Part shown: positions 25,160 through 34,173 of the stretch, one piece after another | How the letters are laid out: each line of letters begins with the position of its first letter | Numbering within the stretch: position 1 is the stretch's first letter | From: an uncultured Novosphingobium sp. | GTDB taxonomy: Bacteria > Pseudomonadota > Alphaproteobacteria > Sphingomonadales > Sphingomonadaceae | Reading direction: 5' to 3' | DNA length: 56,233 bases | NCBI GenBank assembly: GCA_946886365.1 | Contig: CAMPIM010000003.1 | Location: 1 to 56,233, forward strand | Program-made: the position numbers and the translations under genes | The notes under the pieces: model-generated | The model's input: the letters and a program-made list of their open reading frames with translations, nothing else | Databases searched by the model: none | What the model was told of the DNA's origin: nothing

Positions 25160-26806
25160 TCAATCAGCAGCGCAGCTGTCGCTTTGGCCTGCCAGCAGGT
25201 CGAGGCACCTGCCGTCTATCTCATTGCGGGCAACGGGCAGACGGATGAGGGCCGCCAGCGTCGGCATGATGTCCGCCGTTTCCACGCCGAGCGGCTGTTC
25301 GAAATGCCGCATGCCCTTGCGCCAGAAAAGGATCGGAACGCGCCGATCCGTGTCCCAGGGCGAGCCATGCGTGGCCACAGAGCCATGCGAAGGATCGGCG
25401 ATGGGCGTTATGCGTGGTTTTAGCAGCAAGACAAGGTCGCCCGAGCGTTCGGGATCGAAGCTGGCCCGGACTTCCTGAAGCAGGCTCCAGCTTTCCGGCG
25501 GACCTGAAGGAGACGGCGCTGCGGCGATCTGCGCCTTGGTAAGGACGGTTTCGACCTGCGGATGGGCGCGCAGCAGTGTGAGTGTGGCGGCTTCCACCTT
25601 GGCGCGTTGGGCGCGGGTGAGATTGCGGTCGAAATAAAGGTCGCCCGACGGGCCATCGCCCTGGATCAAGCCCTTGCCGTTTACGCCGGTGCGGGAGGCC
25701 ACGGCTTCTGAAAGCGCGCGGGGCATGAGTGCGGGATCGACGCGCTGCTCCATTGGCATCGCATTTTGCTGATGGCGTTCGGGTAGGTCGTGGCCGCCAT
25801 GATCCGCGGTGAGCATCACGACATAATCGATGCCCTGCTTGTCGAGCCGATCGAAGAAGGCGCCGAGTTCGCGGTCCAGCCGATCGATCTGGATGCAGCT
25901 TTCGGTGCCTTCCGTGCCATAGGCGTGGCCGATGACGTCGGTCGCCGAAAGGCCGATGGAAATGAGATCAGTTTGAGTTTGTTTGCCAAGGCTCATGCTT
26001 TCGATGGCGGCAGCGGCGAAGGCCAGGGTCATGGCATCCTGCTCGGGCGAGGCACGGAATGCGCCGAATTGCCCAGCGGGCCTTGCGAAACGGCCGGTGC
26101 CGACAACCCGCGTGCCAGCACTTACGGGAAAATCCTTGGCAGCGCATTGCGGGGGCAGGTCAAAACCAGCATTGGGCTGGGCGAGCCGCTGTTCGAACAC
26201 TGCGTTCACCCGTGCGACCAGCGGAGGCGTTGGCGTGCCGGGATAGCTGACATAGCCCTTCGGCCCCAGCCACCAGACTTGATCCGCCTTTGCGCCGCCC
26301 ATCATGATGGCCGCGCGATCCTTTCCGGCGATGGCCACATTGCGGACGGCGGGATTGATTGCCTTCATGCGTTCGCCGAGCGTGGGCACGCGCAGATGGA
26401 CGGGGGAGGGGATATATTTGGAGCTGCTGCTATCCGGCTGCTTCTCATCCTCCGCGCAGTAGATTGTTTTATCGGGTCGGGCGACGTTCTGATCGATCCA
26501 GCTATTGGCGATGATGCCGGTGCGTGACGGTCGGCTGCCGGTCAGGATGGTGCTGTGGCCGGGGCAAGTTTCAGTTGCGGCATGGCTTTGATATCCACGG
26601 GGGAACACGGCGCCTTCGCTCAGGCGCTTGAGGCCGCCGCTATAATAAGGACGATATTCGCTGAAGAGATCGGCCGAAAACTGATCGACCGAGATCGCGA
26701 CGATCAGCCCTGGCGGGGCATCGGAAGGGGCGGGACTTGCGGCGGGCTGGGCCAGCGCGGGCAAGGGCGCCAGCAGCAGGAGGGTGTGAAGCGTTTTCCT
26801 AAACAT
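25160..26806 (-). CDS. Exported alkaline phosphatase/phosphodiesterase (PafA/NPP type)
   Basis: A 548-residue protein starting MFRKTLHTLLLLAPLPALAQ, i.e. a signal peptide, with AAGGGAT upstream. It belongs to the alkaline phosphatase superfamily: metal ligand Asp41 (ISVDQF), Thr nucleophile at about 80 in ATETCPGHSTILTG, the Asn of IIANSWID, and a second metal site in LTADHGGHDLPERH. A Thr rather than Ser nucleophile and the TxTxPGH block match Chryseobacterium PafA and nucleotide pyrophosphatases. It would release phosphate from periplasmic organic phosphates. It is a single minus-strand gene, convergent with the acetyltransferase and divergent from DsbD. No Pho box was recognised. Confidence 0.88.
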   Translation of the reverse strand: MFRKTLHTLLLLAPLPALAQPAASPAPSDAPPGLIVAISVDQFSADLFSEYRPYYSGGLKRLSEGAVFPRGYQSHAATETCPGHSTILTGSRPSRTGIIANSWIDQNVARPDKTIYCAEDEKQPDSSSSKYIPSPVHLRVPTLGERMKAINPAVRNVAIAGKDRAAIMMGGAKADQVWWLGPKGYVSYPGTPTPPLVARVNAVFEQRLAQPNAGFDLPPQCAAKDFPVSAGTRVVGTGRFARPAGQFGAFRASPEQDAMTLAFAAAAIESMSLGKQTQTDLISIGLSATDVIGHAYGTEGTESCIQIDRLDRELGAFFDRLDKQGIDYVVMLTADHGGHDLPERHQQNAMPMEQRVDPALMPRALSEAVASRTGVNGKGLIQGDGPSGDLYFDRNLTRAQRAKVEAATLTLLRAHPQVETVLTKAQIAAAPSPSGPPESWSLLQEVRASFDPERSGDLVLLLKPRITPIADPSHGSVATHGSPWDTDRRVPILFWRKGMRHFEQPLGVETADIMPTLAALIRLPVARNEIDGRCLDLLAGQSDSCAAD

Positions 26807-26885
26807 CTTTTTACGATCCCTTCTGCGCCTTGACGGCGCAACCATGCCGACCTAGCCCGCTGTGATCCACGCGAACAGAGGCCCG

Positions 26886-28907
26886 ATGCGGATTTTTTAT
26901 GTGCTCCTGATGACGCTGGCGCTGTTTGTCGCGCCTGCTGCCAGCGCGCAGGGCGCGTTCGGATCAGGCGCGCCGCATATCGCCGCGCAGTTGGTAGCCG
27001 AAAGCGATACGCCTGCTCCGGGCCGGACCAGCAGCATCGCCTTTGCCATGACGCCAGAGGCTGGCTGGCACGGCTATTGGCAAAATCCGGGTGATGCGGG
27101 TCTGGGCATGACCGTGAAATGGGTGCTGCCCAAAGGCGTGAGCATTGGGACGTTGCGCTATCCGGTGCCCGAGACGCTGCTCATTTCCGGGCTGATGAAC
27201 CATGTTTATGAGGGGCCTTATGCGCTCCTCGCGCCTGTGAATATTGCGCCTGAGGTGGCGAAGGGAACGCGTCTGCCGATCCGCGGGAAGGCGGAATGGC
27301 TGGCCTGCACAGACAAGATTTGCGTGCCTGAGAGCGCTGATATCGCGCTGGACCTGATCGCGGGTGATGGCGCGGTGGCGCCCGCAACGCAGGCCCGGTT
27401 CGATGGTTGGCGGGCGCATCTGCCCCGGCCGCTCGGGAGTGAGGCGATTTATGCCATTGCCGATGGCAAGCTGCGGATGTCGATCCCTTTTCCGGGGGAA
27501 GCTGCGGCGTCTGACGTGCACCTCTTTCCATTGGAAGAGGGTGTCGTCCGCTATGCCGCGCCTCAATCGGTCCATCGGCAGGGGGACCGGCTGCTGATCG
27601 AAACCGAGGCAGGGCAGGGGTTCAAGGGAGATGCGGTGCAGGCAGTCCTCCGCACAGGCGATCATGTCGGCTTTCTGGTGACGGCTCGCCCCGGCGCGGT
27701 AACTGGAGCTAGTTCAGACCTGCTGCGCACGGTGTTGATCGCGCTTGGCGGGGCGATATTGGGCGGGCTGTTGCTCAACATCATGCCGTGCGTGTTTCCG
27801 ATCCTGGGGCTGAAGGCGCTCAAGCTGGCGCGCGCTGGGGGTGATGAGGCCACGGCGCGGCCGGAGGCGCTTGCCTATGGCGCTGGCGTTATCCTCACCT
27901 GTTTGGTGCTGGGCGGGTTGCTGCTGGCGATCCGGTCGGCGGGCGTGGCCGTGGGTTGGGCGTTTCAGTTGCAGGACCCGCGCGTCATTTTGCTGCTGCT
28001 GCTGCTGGTGACGGCGGTTGCCTTCAACCTTGCGGGGTTGTTTGAACTGAGCGCCTTTGGAGGTGGTGAGAAGCTGGCGGGGAAGAAGGGCGTTGCGGGG
28101 TCATTCTGGACCGGCGCTTTGGTCGCTTTCGTTGCCACCCCTTGCACCGGGCCGTTCATGGGGGTGGCGATGGGGGCGGCGCTGGTGCTGCCGGTCGCGG
28201 CGGCGCTTGCGGTCTTTGCCGGGTTGGGCTTTGGCCTTGCGCTGCCCTTTTTGTTGCTCGCCTATGTACCGGCGCTTCGGGGGCGTTTGCCCCGGCCGGG
28301 CGCGTGGATGGGGACTTTTCAGAGGATATTGTCGATCCCGATGTTCCTGACCGCGCTGGGGCTGGGCTGGCTGCTCGGGCAACAGCGCGGCGTGCCGGGG
28401 ATGACGATTGGTCTGGGGGCGGCGTTGCTGTTGGCGCTGCTGCTCTGGTGGCTGGGGGAGCGTCAGCATCGCGGCAAGCGGGGCGGGCTGCTGGTCATGT
28501 TGGGTGCTGTGCTGCTGCTCGGCGTAGGGATGGTGATGCTGCCTGCGCGCATGGCTGGTGCTGCGCAGGTTCAGGATGGCGTTGTGGCTTTTGACGAGGG
28601 GCGGCTGGCCGCGCTGCGTGCCGCTGGAAAGCCGGTATTCCTTTACTTCACCGCCGACTGGTGCCTGACTTGCAAGGCCAATGAGGCTGCCGCCATCGAC
28701 CGGGCCGACACGCGGGAGGCCTTTGCCAAGGCTGGCGTGACGGTGATGGTGGGTGATTGGACGAGTGCGGACCCGGCCATCACCCGGTTTCTAGAGGCGC
28801 AGGGGCGATCGGGCGTGCCGCTCTACCTTTGGTATGCTCCGGGAAAGTCGGCTGAGGTGCTGCCGCAGTTGCTGACGGTGTCCACCTTGACGGCGCTGGT
28901 GCGCTGA
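26886..28907 (+). CDS. Thiol:disulfide interchange protein DsbD family
   Basis: A 673-residue protein with a signal peptide (1-22). The periplasmic N-domain has the cysteine pair Cys141/Cys146 (WLACTDKICVPE). The central membrane domain (about 275-560) has NIMPCVFPILGLKALKL and FVATPCTGPFMGVAMG, which hold the two redox cysteines. A C-terminal thioredoxin domain carries DWCLTCKANE near residues 592-600. All three DsbD modules are therefore present; they pass electrons from cytoplasmic thioredoxin to periplasmic proteins. I start at MRIFYVLLMT with AGAGG upstream; a GTG 24 nt earlier is the alternative. Its stop shares a base with the TlyA start (TGATG). Confidence 0.92.
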   Translation: MRIFYVLLMTLALFVAPAASAQGAFGSGAPHIAAQLVAESDTPAPGRTSSIAFAMTPEAGWHGYWQNPGDAGLGMTVKWVLPKGVSIGTLRYPVPETLLISGLMNHVYEGPYALLAPVNIAPEVAKGTRLPIRGKAEWLACTDKICVPESADIALDLIAGDGAVAPATQARFDGWRAHLPRPLGSEAIYAIADGKLRMSIPFPGEAAASDVHLFPLEEGVVRYAAPQSVHRQGDRLLIETEAGQGFKGDAVQAVLRTGDHVGFLVTARPGAVTGASSDLLRTVLIALGGAILGGLLLNIMPCVFPILGLKALKLARAGGDEATARPEALAYGAGVILTCLVLGGLLLAIRSAGVAVGWAFQLQDPRVILLLLLLVTAVAFNLAGLFELSAFGGGEKLAGKKGVAGSFWTGALVAFVATPCTGPFMGVAMGAALVLPVAAALAVFAGLGFGLALPFLLLAYVPALRGRLPRPGAWMGTFQRILSIPMFLTALGLGWLLGQQRGVPGMTIGLGAALLLALLLWWLGERQHRGKRGGLLVMLGAVLLLGVGMVMLPARMAGAAQVQDGVVAFDEGRLAALRAAGKPVFLYFTADWCLTCKANEAAAIDRADTREAFAKAGVTVMVGDWTSADPAITRFLEAQGRSGVPLYLWYAPGKSAEVLPQLLTVSTLTALVR

Positions 28908-29644
28908 TGGCGAAGCTGCGGGCAGATCAGCTGCTGGTCGATTGCGGGCTGGCCGAGAGCCGGGCGCGCGCGCAGGCGCTCATCCTCGCGGGCCTTGTCT
29001 TTCTGGGCGACAGGAAGATCGAGAAGGCGGGGCAGCAGGTCGCGGAGGATGCCGCGCTGGAGGTGAAGGGTCGCGATCATCCGTGGGTGTCGCGTGGAGG
29101 CATAAAGCTGGCCCACGGCATTGATCATTTCGCGCTGGACGTGACTGGCATGACCGCGATCGATGTCGGGAGTTCGACCGGCGGCTTTACCGATGTGCTG
29201 CTGACCAACGGCGCGGCGCGGGTTTATGCGGTGGACAGCGGGACGAACCAGCTTGCCTGGAAGCTGCGATCCGACCCGCGCGTGATCGTGCATGAGCAAA
29301 CGAGCGCGCGCATATTGACCGCCGAACATGTGCCGGAGCCGGTCGATGTCATCGTATGCGACGCCAGCTTCATATCGCTGGCGAAGGTGCTCGACCGTCC
29401 GTTGGATTTCGCCCGGGCCGGAGCGCATCTCGTTGCCCTCATCAAGCCGCAGTTCGAGGCTGGTCGGGAAGAGGTCGGGAAGGGCGGCGTCGTGCGCGAT
29501 CCCGCCATCCATGCCCGCGTCTGCGAGGAAGTCAGCCAGTGGCTGACGGTGAAGGGCTGGACAGTACTGGGCGTGACGCCAAGCCCCATCACCGGCCCCC
29601 AAGGCAATGTCGAGTTTCTGATCGGCGCGCGGCTGGACGGCTAG
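28907..29644 (+). CDS. tlyA: TlyA-family 2'-O-ribose rRNA methyltransferase
   Basis: A 245-residue protein: S4 RNA-binding domain (residues 1-60, RADQLLVDCGLAESRARAQA), then an FtsJ/RrmJ-like SAM-dependent methyltransferase with TAIDVGSSTGGFTDVLL (motif I), VDVIVCDASF and LIKPQFEAG. Mycobacterial TlyA methylates 16S and 23S rRNA and also has reported haemolysin activity; this protein has the same architecture. Start ATG overlaps the DsbD stop (TGATG), so translation is coupled even though the functions seem unrelated. Confidence 0.92.
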   Translation: MAKLRADQLLVDCGLAESRARAQALILAGLVFLGDRKIEKAGQQVAEDAALEVKGRDHPWVSRGGIKLAHGIDHFALDVTGMTAIDVGSSTGGFTDVLLTNGAARVYAVDSGTNQLAWKLRSDPRVIVHEQTSARILTAEHVPEPVDVIVCDASFISLAKVLDRPLDFARAGAHLVALIKPQFEAGREEVGKGGVVRDPAIHARVCEEVSQWLTVKGWTVLGVTPSPITGPQGNVEFLIGARLDG

Positions 29645-29822
29645 GCGTGGGCTTGCTCATTCTCAGGCAGGCGTTTGATTTTGTGACAGATGCCGTTCTT
29701 CCACCTCTATTCGCGGTTGCGGGATGAAGTGTTTCACCGCAAACCGGTCACTGGCGGCTTGACAAGGCCCGGAAGGATTCGCCCGAGGCCGCCGAGTGAG
29801 GATTAGTGGAGCTGCGCCGACG

Positions 29823-30371
29823 ATGAATGAAATCGCGTCCCCCGGTCAGTTGCGTTTGGCCTATCTGCGCTGGGCGCTGGTCACGGTTCCGGCGATCGTG
29901 TTCCTGGGCTTCCTGTCGGGCAAGCTGGCCAATAGCGGATATGGCAATCGCTGGTTCGACGCGCTGGTGAAGCCCGACTTCATGCCGCCCGGCTGGGCTT
30001 TTGGTGTCGCCTGGACGATCCTTTACATCCTGATGGGGCTTGCCCTGGCCATCGTCATTCATGCGCGGGGAGCGCGGGGCAGGGGGGTGGCCATCATCCT
30101 GTTCCTGATCCAGCTGGCGCTAAACCTCGTCTGGTCGCCGCTTTTCTTCCGCGCGCATCAGGTCGATAATGCGCTTGCGCTGATCATCGTCCTTTTCATC
30201 GCCGTGGCTGTGACGGCATGGCTGTTCTGGCGCATCAGGCGGGTCGCGGGACTGCTGCTGCTACCTTATCTAGCGTGGCTGGGCTTTGCATCGGCGCTGA
30301 ATTATGAGATCGGGCGCCTCAACCCGGATGCTGAGACCCTTGTCGCGCCCGCGCTCAAGACCCAGATATGA
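29823..30371 (+). CDS. tspO: TspO/MBR family tryptophan-rich sensory protein
   Basis: A 182-residue membrane protein with five transmembrane helices. Recognisable are the WFDALVKPDFMPPGWAFGV segment, a proline/tryptophan-rich loop, and LNLVWSPLFFRAHQVDNAL. TspO proteins bind porphyrins and cholesterol-like ligands and were first described in Rhodobacter as regulators of photosynthesis genes. I start at MNEIASPGQL with GTGGAG upstream; a GTG at 29796 adds nine residues. It stands alone, about 180 nt after tlyA. Confidence 0.88.
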   Translation: MNEIASPGQLRLAYLRWALVTVPAIVFLGFLSGKLANSGYGNRWFDALVKPDFMPPGWAFGVAWTILYILMGLALAIVIHARGARGRGVAIILFLIQLALNLVWSPLFFRAHQVDNALALIIVLFIAVAVTAWLFWRIRRVAGLLLLPYLAWLGFASALNYEIGRLNPDAETLVAPALKTQI

Positions 30372-30418
30372 CATCATCGTGGCGCACATTCGCGCCAGCA
30401 AACTAGGACATTCAGATC

Positions 30419-30718
30419 ATGCAGAGCGAAAACCGCTTTTTCGACGACCTTGCCAAGCTGGTGAACGGCGCTGCGGGAACAGTCGCTGGCATGAGCCGGG
30501 AATTTGAAACCAACGCCCGCGAAAAGGCCAAGCAGTGGATCGGCGGCGTGGATTTCGTCAGCCGCGACGAATTCGATGCCGTGAAGGCGCTGGCGGCGGC
30601 GGCCCGTGAAGAGGTCGAATTGCTGAAGGCCCGGATCGACGCGCTGGAAGGCCGGTCGGGTGAACCAGTGACAAAGACCGTCCGCTCGCCAAAGCCCAAG
30701 GCAGGCGACGCGGAATAA
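30419..30718 (+). CDS. ubiK: UbiK/BMFP-domain ubiquinone biosynthesis accessory factor
   Basis: A 99-residue protein matching the BMFP family: QSENRFFDDLAKLVNGAAGT at the start, EFDAVKALAAAAREEVELL leading into a C-terminal coiled coil, and a Lys/Pro-rich tail. E. coli UbiK (YqiC) is about this length, forms a trimeric coiled coil and helps assemble the aerobic ubiquinone-synthesis complex. TAGGACA precedes the ATG. It follows tspO by 47 nt and may share its transcript. Confidence 0.85.
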   Translation: MQSENRFFDDLAKLVNGAAGTVAGMSREFETNAREKAKQWIGGVDFVSRDEFDAVKALAAAAREEVELLKARIDALEGRSGEPVTKTVRSPKPKAGDAE

Positions 30719-30826
30719 GCAGGCTTTGCCGCCTGTCCGTTGGTTTTCTGCAACGATCGCCTATTTTGATGCGTTTCCCTCAGTCGGTGGTTTCCTTGCC
30801 GCCGGGAAATGCTCTATGGCCAGCCA

Positions 30827-31333
30827 ATGATGGACAGCGACGAATTTGAAAATGGCGGCCAGGAGGCCGCGCCGATCGATATGCTGGCCGCCTATTTCGA
30901 AGCGAATGGGTGGAGTTTCGATCAGGTCGGCGAAGATGAAATCGTCGCCAGCACGCAGGGTAGCTGGGCGCAATATGAGCTGCGCGGCATCTGGCGCGAC
31001 GAAGATCAGGTGCTGCAACTGCTCGCCCTGCCCGACATCCGCGTGACGGAGGAGAAGCGGGCGACGATTTACGAAACGCTGGGCCTGATCAATGAGCAGC
31101 TTTGGCTTGGCCATTTCGAGCTCTGGTCGTCGAGCGGCATCGTGCTGTTCCGGCACGGCGCTTTGCTGGGCGCGGGAGGCGTGTTGACGCTGGATCAGGC
31201 GCAGATACTGGTTGAGACCGCGATTGACGAATGCGAGCGCTTCTACCCGGTGTTCCAGTTCGTCCTGTGGGGCGGCAAGAGTCCGACGGAGGCGATTTCA
31301 GCCAGCCTGATCGAGACGCGCGGCGAAGCCTGA
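30827..31333 (+). CDS. YbjN-domain protein
   Basis: A 168-residue protein with the YbjN fold: APIDMLAAYFEANGWSFDQV at residues 12-31, ASTQGSWAQYELRGIWR, and LINEQLWLGHFELWSSSGIV. YbjN proteins resemble type III secretion chaperones and affect motility and stress responses in E. coli, but their biochemical job is unclear. Of the possible starts (30809, 30827, 30830) I prefer 30827 because the conserved part then begins a few residues in; none has a strong ribosome site. Its stop lies 9 nt before the proC ATG. Confidence 0.82.
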   Translation: MMDSDEFENGGQEAAPIDMLAAYFEANGWSFDQVGEDEIVASTQGSWAQYELRGIWRDEDQVLQLLALPDIRVTEEKRATIYETLGLINEQLWLGHFELWSSSGIVLFRHGALLGAGGVLTLDQAQILVETAIDECERFYPVFQFVLWGGKSPTEAISASLIETRGEA

Positions 31334-31342
31334 GGATTGTCC

Positions 31343-32155
31343 ATGACGGAACCTTGGCCCGCGCACCTGTTCATGGTTGGCTGCGGCAATATGGCTGGAC
31401 AAATGCTTGCCCGATGGTTGGCATGCGGTCTTGATCCGGCGAGCGTTATCGTGTTGCGCCCGAGCGGCCGTGCTGTCGCGGACGGGGTGCGGGTGGTGAC
31501 GGGCTATCCTGCATCGCTGCCCGCTCACGCGACAATACTGTTGGGCATGAAGCCCTATCAGCTTGACGATGTAGCAGCCTCGCTTGCGCCGCTTTGCGCG
31601 GCGGATACGCGCATTATCTCGATATTGGCCGGAACGCCGGTTGCGGACCTGCGCAAGCGTTTCCCCGTGGCCCAGGACATCGTCCGGGCGATGCCTAACC
31701 TGCCTGTCGCCTTGGGGCAGGGCGTCACTGGACTTTACGCCGACGACAAGGTGTCTCACTCAGCCCGCAGCGAAGTGGACGCGCTCATTACGCCATTAGG
31801 TGCCGCCGAGTGGATCGAAGACGAAGGCCAGTTCAACGCGCTGACCGCCCTGTCAGGCTGTGGACCCGCCTTCTTGTTCCGCTTCATCGATGCGTTCGCG
31901 CGCGCAGGGGAGGCGATCGGACTTTCGGCCGATCAGGCCGCGAGGATGGCGCTCGCCACCGTCCAAGGTTCTGCAAGCCTTGCTGCCCAAGCAAGCGAAA
32001 GCCCCGCGATATTGGCCGACCGCGTGGCTAGCCCCGGCGGGATGACGCGCGAAGGGCTGAACGTCCTCGACGCGGACGACCGGCTGTTGAAACTCCTTAC
32101 CGATACCTTGGCTGCCGCCCGCGACCGTGGCGAGGAAATCGCCCGCGCGCGCTGA
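31343..32155 (+). CDS. proC: Pyrroline-5-carboxylate reductase
   Basis: A 270-residue enzyme for the last step of proline synthesis, reducing pyrroline-5-carboxylate with NAD(P)H. The N-terminal nucleotide-binding motif VGCGNMAGQML (residues 13-23), ILLGMKPYQLDDV, RAMPNLPVALGQGVTGL and the C-terminal substrate motif LSGCGPAFLFRFIDA with VASPGGMTREGL are all present. GAGG sits 7 nt before the ATG; a TTG two codons earlier is possible. Length is normal. It directly follows the YbjN gene, a neighbourhood I recall from other alphaproteobacteria. Confidence 0.94.
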   Translation: MTEPWPAHLFMVGCGNMAGQMLARWLACGLDPASVIVLRPSGRAVADGVRVVTGYPASLPAHATILLGMKPYQLDDVAASLAPLCAADTRIISILAGTPVADLRKRFPVAQDIVRAMPNLPVALGQGVTGLYADDKVSHSARSEVDALITPLGAAEWIEDEGQFNALTALSGCGPAFLFRFIDAFARAGEAIGLSADQAARMALATVQGSASLAAQASESPAILADRVASPGGMTREGLNVLDADDRLLKLLTDTLAAARDRGEEIARAR

Positions 32156-32211
32156 TCCACGGTTCCGATGCGGTGGCGGCGCGTTTAGACTCTTAAATTT
32201 GGGAGTTCGCC

Positions 32212-32709
32212 ATGCTGGCTGTGAATACGCCGATCCTGGTTCTCACCACGGGCGGGACGATCGACAAAATCTATTTCGATGCCTTGTCGGATTATAAGGT
32301 CGGCGAAAGCGTCGTCGCGAAACTGTTGCAGATAGGCGGGGTGAAGCGTCCCTTTCGCATAGAAGAGGTGACGCGCAAGGATAGTCTGGAACTGGATGAT
32401 GTCGACCGGGCGCTGATCCGCGAGCGGGTTCTTGCAGCGGCGGAAAGCCATATTGTCATTACCCATGGCACGGATACCATGACGGACACAGCCAAGGCGC
32501 TTGAGGGCGTGAAGGGTAAGACGATCGTGCTTGTCGGCGCGCTCGCCCCCGCACGCTTTGGTGAAAGCGACGCGAGCTTCAACCTCGGCATGGCGTTCGC
32601 GACGGCTCAGATTGCCGATCCCGGTATTTACATCAGCATGAGCGGATCGGTGTTTCGGGCGGATCAGGTCGTCAAGGATCGAGCAAAAGGGGCCTTCGTC
32701 TCGCGATAA
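32212..32709 (+). CDS. Half-size asparaginase-domain protein
   Basis: A 165-residue protein covering only the N-terminal domain of type I/II asparaginases: VLTTGGTIDKIYFD holds the first catalytic Thr block, and THGTDTMTDTAKAL holds the second Thr-Asp block. Full asparaginases are about 330 residues and need the C-terminal domain of a neighbouring subunit to complete the site. Here the frame ends cleanly after AKGAFVSR, so this is probably a genuine short family and not a truncation. GGGAG lies upstream of the ATG. Asparaginase activity should not be assumed. Confidence 0.82.
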   Translation: MLAVNTPILVLTTGGTIDKIYFDALSDYKVGESVVAKLLQIGGVKRPFRIEEVTRKDSLELDDVDRALIRERVLAAAESHIVITHGTDTMTDTAKALEGVKGKTIVLVGALAPARFGESDASFNLGMAFATAQIADPGIYISMSGSVFRADQVVKDRAKGAFVSR

Positions 32710-32960
32710 GGCGGCGACATCCGCATCAGCTTTGCGGGGCCTTCTGCCAGTGTCGTGGAAGCGATCCGATGTTGGTTCCATGGTTCGAGCAGCGACGGCA
32801 GATGATTGGCTTTTTCACGCGGGCATGCAGATTTCTCTGCGCCTTCTGCGGCCTCTGCGCGAGAAATAGACCGTCGTCGCGCCGACTGAGCATGATGCAG
32901 GAACCGCCTCGGCCATTGCGCATTATTCGTGCGGGTGGCGTAACGATGAGGAGGATATTC

Positions 32961-33203
32961 ATGGCCGATTATCAGGAGCGTCCAGCGACGACGACTACGA
33001 TAGTTGAACGGCGCGGCGGTGGCGGCACGGCGATTGCGGTGCTGTTGCTGGTAGTGGTGGTGGCGATTGCCGCCTTTTTCCTGATCAGTAGCCAGACGCG
33101 CAAGGATAGCGCGGTTGAGAGCGCTGCCACGCAGGTCGGCCAAGCGGCGAGCGATGTTGGAAGCGCTGCAAAGGACGCAGCCGACAGCGCGAAGGGTGAA
33201 TAA
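32961..33203 (+). CDS. Small single-pass membrane protein
   Basis: An 80-residue protein starting MADYQERPATTTTIVERRGG, set by a strong GAGGAGGAT site. One transmembrane helix (about 24-44, AIAVLLLVVVVAIAAFFLIS) is followed by a short Ala/Asp-rich tail. A cytoplasmic N-terminus and periplasmic tail are likely. The tail (VGQAASDVGSAAKDAADSAK) has a heptad-like Ala pattern. Longer in-frame readings from 32769 are rejected because they cross unlikely sequence. The family is unknown to me. A terminator follows. Confidence 0.72.
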   Translation: MADYQERPATTTTIVERRGGGGTAIAVLLLVVVVAIAAFFLISSQTRKDSAVESAATQVGQAASDVGSAAKDAADSAKGE

Positions 33204-33252
33204 GCAGGAACGGCTTTCGCAAAAGCTGTCGCCCGGACGTGGCATGCGTAAA

Positions 33253-33281
33253 AAAGGGCGCTCCCAATCGGAGCGCCCTTT
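33253..33281 (-). terminator. Bidirectional terminator between converging genes
   Basis: AAAGGGCGCTCC and GGAGCGCCCTTT form a 12-bp perfect stem with a 5-nt loop. On the minus strand a run of six or more T follows, a strong signal for carD; on the plus strand TTTCT follows, so it can also end the small membrane-protein transcript. Confidence 0.9.
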
Positions 33282-33324
33282 CTAAATCCATTTACCTGCC
33301 GTTGTCGGCTCGGTTGAATTCAGA

Positions 33325-33852
33325 TCAGCCTTCCACCTTGGCATATTTCGGTGCGGCTTCATTCAGGATGCGCAGGATCTTCTTGAGTGCGCTAGGCTCA
33401 TCCGTTTCTTCCATTGCGGCGAGTTCGCGAGCGAGACGGCTGGATGCGGCCTCGAAGATCTGCCGTTCGGAATAGCTCTGCTCGGGCTGATCGTCAGCGC
33501 GGAACAGGTCGCGAGTCACCTCGGCGATCGACACCAGGTCGCCCGAATTGATCTTCGCTTCATATTCCTGCGCGCGGCGCGACCACATGGTGCGCTTGAC
33601 CTTCGGCTTGCCCTTCAGCGTTTCGATGGCCTCTTCCAGGGTTTTGTTCGACGACAGCTTGCGCATGCCGACGCCTTCGGCCTTGTTGGTCGGCACGCGG
33701 AGCGTCATGCGCTCCTTTTCGAACCGGAGCACGTAAAGCTCCAATTCCATGCCCGCGATCTGCTCCTTTTGCAGCTCGACCACCCGGCCAACACCGTGTT
33801 TGGGGTAAACAACATAATCACCAACGTCAAAGGACAGCGCCTTGGCAGCCAT
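33325..33852 (-). CDS. carD: CarD-family transcriptional regulator
   Basis: A 175-residue protein starting MAAKALSFDVGDYVVYPKHG, set by AGAAAGG upstream. The N-terminal CarD/TRCF RNA-polymerase-interaction domain (residues 5-65, GVGRVVELQKEQIAGMELEL) is followed by a helical DNA-binding part with LVSIAEVTRDLFRADDQPEQ. CarD binds the RNA polymerase beta subunit and stabilises open complexes, notably at rRNA promoters. The strong terminator at 33253 closes the gene. The 320-nt gap to fdxA must contain its promoter. Confidence 0.93.
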   Translation of the reverse strand: MAAKALSFDVGDYVVYPKHGVGRVVELQKEQIAGMELELYVLRFEKERMTLRVPTNKAEGVGMRKLSSNKTLEEAIETLKGKPKVKRTMWSRRAQEYEAKINSGDLVSIAEVTRDLFRADDQPEQSYSERQIFEAASSRLARELAAMEETDEPSALKKILRILNEAAPKYAKVEG

Positions 33853-34173
33853 TTGAAACCTTTCTAATTCTACCGGAGACGGAAATCGCCGCGTCACAGA
33901 TGCGCAGAGTAGCACAAGCCGAGGATTCCACGGCGCCACCGTCAGGACATGAGCAAATACTCCAGGACGGAATGCGACGGTTTCCGCCTCTTGACCCTTA
34001 TTTAGCAGATTCGTAACAAAATTGCCACCCCCAGACGCAAAATCCGGGAGTGAGCCTCGTGCCGAAACGCTAGGGGTAGTTCGTCAAGGACGATCTGGCA
34101 TCAATATGATGATCGGAAACGATGGACTTTCAGCGTCTGGACACGCCGCCCTGCTCGTCACCGAAGCGTCCGA
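33853..34173. other. Gene-free gap upstream of carD
   Basis: About 320 bases without a credible gene. It must carry the carD promoter and the 3' end of the fdxA transcript. I see no clear hairpin or palindrome in it. Confidence 0.5.
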
